DNA from: Isoetes taiwanensis | Taxonomy: Eukaryota; Streptophyta; Lycopodiopsida; Isoetales; Isoetaceae | Length of the DNA stretch: 64,000 bases | Reading direction: 5' to 3' | Assembly (NCBI GenBank): GCA_021234155.1 | Contig: JAJEKV010000027.1 | Location: 17,208,891 to 17,272,890, forward strand | In this document: one piece after another, positions 7,892-18,098 of the stretch | Layout of the letters: each line of letters starts with the position of its first letter | How positions within the stretch are numbered: the stretch's first letter is position 1 | The notes under the pieces: generated by a model | The model's input: the letters and a program-made list of their open reading frames with translations, nothing else | The model's database searches: none | What the model was told of the DNA's origin: nothing | Program-made: the position numbers and the translations under genes

Positions 7892-9819
7892 GATTAGTTT
7901 GAGCCAATAAAGCTTTATGTATTTGAGGTCCTTCGTGCTGCTCTTGAGAAACACAATGCAAATACGAATGTTAAGCGATCTGACTTGGAAATTTCTCCGC
8001 AATGTTATGGAGCATTATTCATGAAGAAGACAAAACTACGACTTAAGAAACATATAGCAGCTATTTAAGAATATCTTACCTGTTGTTCTGATTGTAGGCA
8101 GGTTGGTGATAAAACATGTGTTGTGGAATTTGCCTTTGTGCAGTAGCTTGCATTGAAAGTAAGAAGAAAGGCGGATGCACAGTTGGCCCTATGAACATTA
8201 GGATTAGATAAAGAGGCCCTATGAATTGAGCTACGCCTTAAGTTTATTGGATATATTACCTTTTTAAGTTTCGAAGAATTGTCTTGTTGTAATGTAGCTG
8301 GATCTGATCCGAATGAAATGGTTTGGCTACGAAATTAAGTCTCCAATTAGCGAGAAGTGATGCAGGGTCGATGCAGGATAATACTTGTTCTGTAAACGTG
8401 CAAGAGAACAAATTACGATCTTGGGCGAAACGTAGAAAGTATATGTGAAGATGTGACTGCAATAGATTGTCTTACCTGTGGAAGCACATCAACGTATCCC
8501 GCATCTTTGTGAAGATGCATGGTCTCTGCATTTCTTTGGCTCTGCTTTAAGTCTATTGTGGAAAAGATATCAATGCAACACACTATCTTAGCTGTGAAAG
8601 CATCGAAAGCAGCAACTACTGCGATTGGAAGAGATCATTGTGATTAGTCGTAGTTAGGATTTGTGATTTGTGTGAAGCTCAGGAAGATAATATAAAGGTT
8701 CAAAGAAAAGATGGAACCAAATCGAGGCGAGGAGTCTGTAACATATGTGTATGAGTCTATGATGTATGAGACTAAAATTTCATGCGGGAATATAAGAGAA
8801 AATATTACTAAATTTGAAGACTTGAGAGTTTGTTTCTGAAGGGCGTTTGGATTTGTAGGACGACGAATTAAATGAACTTTCTGGTCAAGGGGCGGGAGGA
8901 ACCAGGTCTTAGCAGCCACAACTGCGATGAAGGACAAACTTCATAAGTCTGCAATTTAAAGCATGAAAAAACTGAGAAATATGAACTACAACTGAAGAAA
9001 TATAATAAGAATGCAGATAACCTGGGTAGATGAGTGTGGTATTCTCTTTGTATAAGTTGAAGAAGCAAAGCTTGGTCATAAAAGTTGTGTTATGGAAATT
9101 GCCTCTGTGCAGTAGCTTGGATTGAAAATAAGAACTAAGCCGCATGCGGACTTGGCCATATGAACATTAGGATTAGATAAATAGGTGCTATCAATGGAGC
9201 TAAAACTTGTAAGGTCAGACATTATGCCTTAAGTTTGTTGCATATATTAAAACAGTGCGCGACGAAATCTGCGTGAAGAGCAGGAGACTCAAGGTGGCTC
9301 GTCTGTCGGCAATCAGGTCTTCGATTCTACTTCAAGTCTGCTGCGCAAAATAATTTTATGTTTGTAGCTTTGAAACTATATGTGAAGATCTCAATGCAAT
9401 AGACTATCTTACCTGTGAAAGCATTCAAAGCAGTAAGTATTGTGATTGCAGAAGATGAAATTTGGAGCAGAAAGTCCGGATTTGGGTGACTCAATGTATT
9501 GCCCATCTTTGTGAAGACCGACGGTCTCTGCATTCCTCTAACTCTACTTTAAGTCTATTGCGCAAAATAATTCCATGTTTGCAGCTAGTTAGAGGTGATA
9601 TAAATCTGCAAAAGAAGCTTGGAAATGTGATCTAAACCTTGCGATCTTCGGTGAAACCTAGAAACTATATCTGAAGATATCAATGGAACACACTGTCTTA
9701 CCTGTGAAAGGACCGAAAGCAGCTGTCTATCCATGGTAAGTTGTTGTCTTGGGGTGTATGATGTGAGAATTATTGAGATTATAGTGTCCTCAGCAGCACC
9801 TGGTAGTGGATGAGTTAGT
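7892..9819 (-). other. Non-coding 3' flank of the Helitron with internal direct duplication
   Basis: No long coding frame. Two direct copies of a ~110-bp segment occur about 970 bp apart (8105-8210 and 9074-9186, sharing GTGCAGTAGCTTG and GAACATTAGGATTAGATAAA). Segments near 8520-8620 and 9525-9725 are related too (GGTCTCTGCATT, ACTTTAAGTCTATTG, GTGAAAG..CGAAAGCAG). On the minus strand four CAGGTAAG splice-donor-like sites occur near 8079, 8472, 9409 and 9698, so this may be a multi-exon 3' region or captured gene pieces. No protein was recognised. Confidence 0.5.
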
Positions 9820-11421
9820 TTAGAGGGCCTCTTTGTATACGACATTTGCTGTGTATGTTGCAATTCCGTTGTCGTCCATTGATTGTCCTTGCTGGTCAAT
9901 AATGAGGACTTTGATATCTTGCTGGCTACGTGCTCTTGAGAGGGCTACGTAGAGCTGGCCATGTCCGAAGACTGGTCTAGGTAGGTATAGTCCTAACTGT
10001 TTTAATGTTTGGCCTTGTGCTTTATTTATGGTCATTGCAAATGCTGGTTTGATTGGGAATTGTGTTCTTTCGAAGTGGAATGGGAGTTGTGCAGTTCCGG
10101 GTGTGAGTGGTATTCTTGGTATGAAGACTCTTTGTCCTATGTTGTTTCCAGTGACTATTTCTGTGTCTAAGACTCTTTTCCCCATCGCTCTGATGATCTG
10201 TCTAGTTCCATTGTATAGGCCTATTTGTAGAGGTGGTTCTGAGCAACATGATGATCATGCCGATCTTTAGTCTTAGTTTGTGTGGTGGCATGCCACTTCG
10301 AGTTTGTGTGTTTAGGAACTCTGCTAGGTAAAGTTGTTGATTGTCTTCATCAATTATTCTGTCCGCGCTGAGGTATATTTTTGGATCACCTGGAAATAAG
10401 TCTGTGATGATGTTGTTGATCTCGTCGACATGTTTGTTTAGTGGTGTCAAGATGGCTCGTTGTGTCCAAAAGTTTGTGTTCCAAAAGTTTCTGTTGTTTG
10501 TCGTGTCTTGAATTCCTGCAGATGTTGTTGTGATGAGGTCCATCAGGTTTTGTGTTGGTATAGCAGATATTGATTGGCATTTTGATGATGTTTTCGCCTC
10601 TTTCTGGGTATGTTCGTTCTCGGGCTTCTCCGATGCTTTGTAGCCAATCTGAGAAGTCGGTGATGTTTTGGTCACTTTGAGTTGTGTTGGATTGACGCGC
10701 TCGCATGTTAGTGGTGAGACGTTGGACTTTAATGTGGCTCCAGATATATGATTTGTTGATGGCTGCGTCAATAATATCTGCTTTAGTTCCATGTGGGACT
10801 ACTGATAGTAGGTGCTTGAAGTCTCCGCCAAGGACTACTGTAATTCCTTCAAATAATGTGTATCGTTTTGTGATGTCACGTAATGTTCTGTCGAGTGCCT
10901 CAAATGCATGTTTGTGGGCCATAAGCGCTTCATCCCATACTATAAGGTGCGTGGCTCTCAAGAGTGTGGCCGTCTCGGATTGTCGTGGTATATTGCATGT
11001 TGAGTTCTCGTGTAGTTCTAACGGAACCTTGAATCGTGAGTGGGTTGTCCTGCCTTCGGTCAATAGAATAGATGCTATACCTGAGGATGCGACTACAAGG
11101 GCAATTTTTCCTTGGCTTCGTGTGTGGCTAAGGAGCGTATTGTATAAGAAAGTTTTTCCAGTGCCTCCTGCTCCATAGACGAAATGTTGCTGACTTACTG
11201 TTGCATTTATGCCTGCTATGATTTCATGGAATGCTAGTAGTTGTTCAGGATTAAGAAGTTGGACTGCTCTGGCAAGATCAGGCTGGTCTTGGTTGTCGTG
11301 TTGCATTTCCTCAAGGATGAGGGTGTTTGTTGTTGGTTCGATCTCTATGTCTATGAAGCCAAAGTCTTGCAATGATTGGCCTGAGCGTTTCTGTGCTTTT
11401 CAACATCATGCAATGCGCATC
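9820..11421 (-). pseudogene. Helitron PIF1-like helicase domain (frameshifted; 5' part beyond LINE)
   Basis: The C-terminal helicase half of the Helitron transposase, which would unwind DNA during rolling-circle transposition. Motifs in order on the minus strand: Walker A GAGGTGKT (near 11170), motif II VWDEALMAHKHAFEALDR, motif III VVLGGDFKHLLSVVP, and then, in other frames, LKIGMIIMLLR, motif V AMTINKAQGQT and motif VI GQLYVALSRARS (near 9950). At least two frameshifts are needed, one near 10550-10600 and one near 10190-10240. Conserved text continues on either side of each. The upstream part of this gene lies at 16142-18098, on the far side of the inserted LINE. Confidence 0.88.
11409..11421. 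repeat. LINE target-site duplication, left copy
   Basis: TGCAATGCGCATC, matching TGCAATGCACATC at 16129-16141 with one difference. It directly abuts the poly(T) tract, as expected for target-primed insertion of a minus-strand LINE. Confidence 0.88.
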
Positions 11422-11461
<40 letters not shown>

Positions 11462-11569
11462 AAGGATCAGATTAATTAACATTAATACAGAATAAGTACA
11501 AGATGAGCGATACTAGGGTACTCCCGCCCACCCTGGGGGGAGAGCCCACATGTCATGTACTTACCTACG

Positions 11570-14500
11570 ACTCATGACACAAACCTACCAATACTGTCTA
11601 CAATGAGGAGGGTTCTTTCCCAAACCGCTGCCTTGAACTGCTCTTTCTGAGGGGACGCTAGGTAAGAAAGATATAATTTATATCTTAGCTGCGGGATCAA
11701 AACCCCGGGCTGCACCTCCTCATTCCTAAACACCTTCATGCGCCGTCGCCTCCAAATGAGCCATAGCAACCAGGCTTTACACAAATGGAAGGCCAGACTC
11801 TGGGGCTGGGACCACCCGCTAGGATACACCCCCAAAAGAACCTCCTGGCTACGGAGCGGGGCATGAAACAGGCGTTGGACCCACTGCCATGCCGGCCGGA
11901 TGTCTCACAAGAAAGAAACATACAATGCTCCAGTCTCCACACCGGGCGCCACACATTGGGCAATGTGTCGCCGAGCCGCTGATTGACCCCCAGGAACCCG
12001 TGTGTTGACCCTCAGGGATCGGTGCACTATCTGCCACAGCAACACCCGAATCTTGGGTGGCGCAATTGGGTTTCACACCCATCTCCAGATGTTGCCCCAG
12101 TCATCCCCCGGAACCTGAAGACTCCACCCGTCCGAAGGAGGCAGCTCATCCTGAATTGCCAACAGCTCATAACAGGACTTAACAAAATTTGAGGGATCAA
12201 CTTTTGGATGACACCTCCATACTCGTCCTGACGCTTGCGGGGGGTGTAGCGGCAGAGCGTTAGCCACGTGCACCCAGATAGCGCAATCCCGTTTCGGAAG
12301 TCCAAACATGTGGCGAAAAAGCTGCCAGGGTGCCAATTGCCCGTCGACATATCACTCCCCCACTGTCAAGACCCCATGCTGTGCCCATCTGCGCTAGACT
12401 CGGGAGTCGACGGATGCCGCCAGCACCACCGGTGATGCACCTGGTCCGAGCGGGATCCACCATGGTGATGCCTCTAACTGAATGCAACTGGCAGCGTCAA
12501 TCGCAAACAGCGGGCGGACCTGCTCCCAGGCTCGCAGGAGCCCCTTTAAAAAAGGAGAGGCATGAGCATATGGCCTGATATCTGCGAATAACGCCCACGG
12601 AAGCTTCGCAAGCACGGATGGCTTGCGGAAAACTATGGAATGAGCCAGCGATTGATGAAGCAAGACCATGCCTGGAGAGTCGAGCGCGTTCTCAAGAATC
12701 GCAAAGACAAACTTGGACAAGAGGACCTTACTATGAAGCGAAGGGTCCAAGAAGCCAAGTCCACCCGCGGCTTTGGGACGCACGCATTTCCACCAAGCCA
12801 CCTTGACGACTGCCCCTTCCTCGTTGCCTCCCCATACAAAGTTACGAACCATCGAGGAGATTTCCTGAACCTTGCTCTCTGGCGCCAGGATAATAGAAGC
12901 CATATAAACATGAGTTGAGCATAAAACGGACTTCGCCACCGTGATCCTGCCAGCCATGGACAGTTTCGCCCCCTTCCACCAAGTAAGGTGCCGACGCAGT
13001 CCCACCAGAATGTCCTCCCACACACTTGCCGCCGCAATGTCGATGCCGAACGGGATACCCAAGAGCCTAGAGCATGTGCCATGTGGCTGCGTTCGCCAAG
13101 GAAATTGGGACACAGCCACGGGCATGGGGTCTGTTGCCGGCCATAATGCCGAGCACTTCGTCCAATTCATGAGGCAGCCTGAGGCAAGGGAGAATGTGTC
13201 CTACAGCTCCTTCGCGTTTAACAGATTCCTCTCATCGGCCTGTAGAAAGAGAAAAGAGTCATCAGCATACTGACTTCCAATCTGCTGCGACCCGTCTGCC
13301 ATCCTCAGCCCCTCCATAACACCATCCTTCGCCGTCGAGGTCAACAATTGCGAGAGGGCCTCAGCGACGATGGTAAATAGGAAGGGCGCCAACGGGCACC
13401 CCTGGCGAACCCCACGCCCCACACTAAAGATCGCCGATGATTAAGAGCTTCAGAGTTACTGCCGTAAAGCTCTCACCACATCCAAAGGCTAACATCATCC
13501 TCTTCAGAAAATCCCACCGAACACTATCATAGGCCTTTGCGAAGTCCAACTTCAGATACACGATCTGCTGACCTGTTCTACACGCCCAGTGAATGCCCTC
13601 GAACGCCGCCGCTACATTGTAAAGAATCTGCCTGCCCGGAATGAAGCCAGACTGCATGGGACTAATAGCATCCTTCAGAACCACTTGCAGTCTAAGTGAG
13701 AGGGCCTTCGCGATGATCTTGTATACTGCCGATAGCAGCGTGATGGGCCGCCAATCAGAGATGGCAGATGGCTCCTTCACCTTCGGTATTAACGAGATGC
13801 AGCCAGTGTTGAGTCTATAATCTAGCGCCTATGCCTGAAGCAGATCTTGATAGGTCTGCATCACTGAATCCCCCACCCAATCCCAATATTCTTGGAAGAA
13901 CTCCACGGGATGCCGTCTAGGCCAGGGCACTTATGAGGGGCCAAGGCGCGGCAAGCCTCCTCAAGCTCCTGCTTTGCAAGCGGGCGCTGCAACTCCTGCC
14001 GCCTGTCTACTGACACCTTGCATGACACCTTACTGAGCACGATCTCCTCCATCACGTCCATGTAGGGATATCTCTTTTCTTGAAAAAACTGAGAAAAATG
14101 CAGAAAAGTGGCCCGTTTAACATCTTCAGGCGAATGCAGAGTACGACCATCGGGCAATGTTAGAGACGACACTGAGGCCGCATACTTCTTCTGTCGCGCC
14201 GCCCTGAAGAACATTCGAGAATTGGTATCCCCTACCCGCAGCCAGGTGATCCCCGCCTTCACCCTTGCCTGAGCAGCCCTCTTAGCTTCGTCCGCGGCAA
14301 TGTGGCGCAATATCTCATTCTCCCGCACCCCATCAGATGGCTGTGCCCTGAGGGTTTCCAGTTCACGATACAGTGCCTCCAACACCTCCTGCTCACGCCG
14401 TGCTCTCTGACTCCCCCATGACTTGGCGAATGCCTTGACTTCAGCTAGGGCCTTGAGCATTCCTGACATCCCGAAGTTATCTCGAAAGGTGCGGAACCAA

Positions 14501-15315
14501 ATCTGCTGGCATCCCCAAGAGAAATCAGCATCCTTTAGGTACGCAGTATTTAACTTGAACAATGTGCGCGCCGGCCTGACTGCACTCGATCCCTGGGAGA
14601 TTAACTGAGGAAAATGGTCAGAGACCGCGGTGGACAGAATGTTCTTCCGCTTGAGCAAAGGCGCCCGGTCCGATGCTAGGGTGTTAGCATAGCATCTGTC
14701 ATGACGTGCATACGCCCGACTGGCCCCCGTCCACTAATTACACCAAGTAATATAGAGTCGCCCGCCGCCTCTGCCAAATGCAAGGAGTCCAACAGCATCA
14801 CCCATTGCTGCCGCTCAAATCCCTGCACCACTTCCGCTCCTCTGCCGCACCTATCATGCACAGTCTCGACCATGTTGAAATCGCCCAGCAGCAGCCAAGC
14901 CACACCAGCCCCCAAGGATGCGACCTTGTGCCTCAACGATGCCCACAACGCCCCTCTCTGTCGCGCACTATTGTGGGCATAGACATTCACAATGCCCCAC
15001 TCATGCGATCCCTCTCGCCACTTGATAATGACCCACCTGCCCCAACGGTCGGCCAGGGTGAGAGTCATCTGCACATGCATCTTCCACGCAATGGCCGTCC
15101 CGCCTTTAGAGGCCCCCGAGGTGGCAACTGCAGCCAGCCGCATCGTAGGCCCAAACATGTCCAAGAAGCGTTCGAGTATCCCCCCTGTGACACTTATGTT
15201 CCTGAAGACATAGAATATCTGGGTCCAACTTGCGAACGGCCAACGCCACTCTCGTTCTCTTACAGGGTGAAGAGCGCACCCCCCGAACGTTCAAGCTCAA
15301 AATCTTCTTGTCCAT
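11570..15315 (-). pseudogene. LINE ORF2: endonuclease, reverse transcriptase, zf-RVT, multiple frameshifts
   Basis: This would nick the target and copy LINE RNA into DNA. Endonuclease motifs: ILSLNVRGVRS and LCLQEHKCHRG from 15315, then after a shift WGIVNVYAHNSARQRG and WLLLGDFNMVE, and VSDHFPQL at the domain end. Reverse transcriptase: DWRPITLLSAVYKIIAKALS, SGFIPGRQILYNV, LKLDFAKAYDSVRWDFL (13424-13780), then GVRQGCPLAPFLFTIVAEAL and the catalytic QYADDSFLFL (13201-13422). Downstream are YLGIPFG-like and WKGAKLSMAGRITVAKSVL text (12394-13170). A Cys/His segment near 11850-12080 (CPMCGARCGDWSIVCFFLV) resembles the zf-RVT domain. At least four frame changes separate these blocks. Confidence 0.9.
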
Positions 15316-15419
15316 AACTCCTACTGAGAAGAAGGATTCTTACGATGCTTCTTCTTCCGCCCCCGTCTTGCCGGTGAACCAGGCCCCTGATCTGAGTCAT
15401 ATGGAACTAGAGCGAAGCG

Positions 15420-16128
15420 TTATCTCGTGGAGGGCTTACCTCCGCCTCCAAATCCGCCGAAGGCACTGAAGCCGCCTTTATCAAGATCCATCCCGTCCGA
15501 AGAGGCTTGGGTGGATACTGCGTCAGAGTCTGACAGCTGCACCAGCCGAACATCACGAGCCCGTGAGCCCATCTCAGGGACTGCGCCGCCTCCGCCAGCC
15601 TCCCCGGCCGCCAATATGAACAACTTCGGGCGCCGCCCTGGGGACACCATTGAATCCATGCCGCCCTGCCCCATTGGAACAGCCGATGGCACATTATTCG
15701 GCAGAGACCGAGTGGCCTACCCCCGCATGCACCCAACCTCCGCCTGGGGCCCTAGCCGGGGCCCTCCACCTAAGGCAGAGCATGGGATGGAGCCCGGCCC
15801 CGGCCCCGGGCCAGACTCGAAGCGAAACCCGCAAAGACCTGAAGAGCAGGAAACATTCTCTGGATCTCTGCCCCATTTAATAGCCTGAGGGGAAACTGAA
15901 AGTACCAATCACCGCTTCTGACAGTCACTGAAGGAGGCAATGGCCTATCCGGGGGGAAAGCAACACAAATCTTGGGCGCCCGAACTATGGAATGAGCAAT
16001 ATGCCCGCCGAGCCCATTAGCAATCGCGATCATGAACTCCGGCAAAAGCATATATGCGGGAAGATCCATCGCCTGAAACCAACAGGGGATCTTCAAGGCC
16101 GACAGAGATCGAGCACTCACCCCAGGGG
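15420..16128 (-). pseudogene. LINE ORF1 (gag-like, DUF4283-type), probably 5'-truncated
   Basis: The LINE nucleic-acid-binding first protein. The minus strand from 16128 contains PCWFQAMDLPAYMLLPEFMI, IANGLGGHIAHSI and KICVAFPPDRPLPPSVTV. This is the linker pattern seen in plant L1 ORF1 proteins, where LPLHLW..., IGNKIG and ARVCVEVD...PLP precede a zinc knuckle. The remainder (15420-15770) is proline/glycine-rich with no clear knuckle. The normal RRM-like N-terminal part is missing, so the insertion probably began inside ORF1. Confidence 0.65.
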
Positions 16129-16141
16129 TGCAATGCACATC
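16129..16141. repeat. LINE target-site duplication, right copy
   Basis: TGCAATGCACATC; pairs with 11409-11421. The single G/A difference fits later decay. Confidence 0.88.
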
Positions 16142-18098
16142 CTTTTGCATGTGGTATTATGTGGTTTGTTATCATGGTTGTTGCTGCATTTTGTTGTTGC
16201 TGATAATCCTCTGCTAGATGGTATTCAATGGCATTCCATAGTGCAATTGCGTTTGTTGGGCGGTTGAGGATTAGCACTGTTGCAAAGAGTTGGCGTAATT
16301 GAGCTGGCATTTTCCATGTAGAAGTCTCTAGTAAGGATTGCAATGTTTCTGTGTCATCATTTAGAAGCATCAATGCATTGCAGGTATCTTTGAATGTAGG
16401 GTGCAATATGTTATTGACTGTACGCAGGTGTTCAAAACTTGTGGCACCTCATATATTAGCCAAGAGGAGCCGCAAATAGTATCTTTCTCCTTCATTTGGG
16501 TTAGCGAAGTACATGCGTCCAATTGTTGGCATGCGTTGGTGGCTTTGTCTTATTGTCCATGTCTTGCTAGTTTTTTGCCAAGTGTAAGATGTGGGAAAGT
16601 CTTGGTATAGATATTGGTGTGCACGCTCTTCTTCAATATTCTTTTCGAAGTATCTTATGAGCGTTGTGTGCGTGCCTCGTTGATGTGTGTTATTGAGGTC
16701 ATCCTCATCTCTGAAATGAAGGACGTTTTGATTGGGAAGATGGACAGCCAGTCTTATGACATGGGGCTCTTGTTCTTGTAAGTCATATGATAGAATTCTC
16801 CAGGATGCCTCTATTGCGGAGAAGTATCTAGAATTTAAGTAGTGTGCAATTTCGTCCTGGTTTGTCCCGGCGGGGGTTCTACTGATTGGTAGATTTGGGT
16901 ATTCAAGTGTTGCAGAGATCATGTCTAGTCCTTTACATATGTACTTGTATAGATATTTGACTGATCTGATGTGGGCGCATATTTCGACGTTGATGTGGCA
17001 CTTGAAATATGTGGAGAGCCATTTGTTGTGTGGTACAACCCATCTATTGTCTATACGATTTCCATTTCGGATAATGTATCTACCATTGTCTCGTCTTCTG
17101 TATTTGACCTTTTCTCCGTGTATCGTAGTTTCCTCTTGGAATTCTTTTGGGTAGTGTTTTGTGCATCTTCCGTCCTTCGTGCATGGGGATTGTGGGTTCG
17201 GAGGTCCACACGGGCCATGTATCATGCTGCTCGTGACAATATTATATAGTTCAGGGTTTGTTTGTTGGTCTGGAAGTTCAGCTGATACAACTTTGTCATA
17301 GTCTGCGAGTGTTTGTGGCTTGTCACTATGGCGAACCATTAGAAGCAAGTGCGCGTGTGGTAGGCCTCGTTTTTGGAATTCTATAATGTAGATCTTTCCT
17401 ATGACTGCGCCTAGAATTTCCTTCTTTATCAATAGGTCTAATAGTTCCTTTAGCTTCATCTGGAAAACACGGGCTATGAGGTCTGATCGATCAGATGGTG
17501 TTTGTCTTTCAAGTAGTTCTCTTGTGATTTCTATCCAACTCTGATTTGCGGTCATGATTATGAAATAGTCTGGTTTACCTAGGGTTCGGACGATTGCTAT
17601 AGCATCATGATATAGCTGGTTTGTGTTTCTTGGTGAACCGGTATGACTTGATGGCAAAATAATACGTCTTCCTATGTTTGATGCCGTTGTTGCAGGCTGG
17701 CCAATCGCATCTTCTATGCCCTGACGTATTTCAATTCTAAATATTTGCTGGTTCATCCTAACATAGTTGAGGCGTCCTTGTTCTATCTTTGCAAATGCAG
17801 TGCATATGTATTCCTGAAATAAGCGTCCAACATAGTGGATAGGAGAAACGTGATGTGGACGTAAATGCAAGTGGTAGCTGTAAAATTGAAGTGCTGTAAC
17901 GTTTCTTTCCCTTTGATTTTGTTCAAGGATTCTTTGTGGGATACCAATATGCCAACCGTCTGTTCCATAGGGAAACATGAGAACAAAATGTAATGGGTCA
18001 TATGATGAACGGCATTCATTTATTGATTGAAGGGTTCCATCCCTGGAGTGAATGATAATGTTCTGGTGGCCTTCTGTTGGGTTTGGATGATTGGGCAT
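16142..18098 (-). pseudogene. Helitron Rep (HUH-type) domain and link to helicase, one nonsense codon
   Basis: N-terminal half of the Helitron transposase. The ATG at 18098 opens a 549-codon frame. It contains SYDPLHFVLMFPYGTDGW, a VGRLFQEYICTAF segment and ANQSWIEITREL. The metal-binding HUH motif is GLPHAHLLLMV, and the two-tyrosine catalytic motif is VKYLYKYICKG, so the Rep catalytic residues look complete. The frame stops at TGA 16449-16451, directly after RYYLRLLLANI. The same frame continues beyond it with GATSFEHLRTVN and LHPTFKDTCNALMLL, as in intact Helitron proteins. The stop replaces a position that is normally Arg, so CGA to TGA is the simplest explanation. The reading then runs to the LINE target site at 16141. 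Confidence 0.9.

Larger units (their letters stand above)
11422..16128 (-). mobile_element. L1-type LINE inserted in the Helitron helicase gene, probably 5'-truncated
   Basis: 4.7 kb non-LTR retrotransposon on the minus strand. Its poly(A) tail is the 38-base T run at 11423-11460. Its other end at 16128 begins inside ORF1, so the copy is probably 5'-truncated. A 13-bp target duplication flanks it. Gene order on the minus strand: ORF1 (15420-16128), endonuclease (14676-15315), reverse transcriptase (13201-14658), and a C-terminal region with a zf-RVT-like part (11736-13170). The interior is much more GC-rich than the Helitron around it. Several frameshifts show it is dead. Confidence 0.92.

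Noticed and set aside
11423-11460. Long T run as a sequencing artefact or transcription terminator
   Set aside because: It sits exactly between a 13-bp target duplication and the LINE 3' end, so it is the LINE poly(A) tail read on the other strand.
14701-15317. Plus-strand frames across the LINE endonuclease
   Set aside because: GC-rich shadows of the minus-strand endonuclease, which has clear motifs.
15427-15888. Proline-rich plus-strand frame
   Set aside because: Composition-driven shadow of LINE ORF1 on the other strand.
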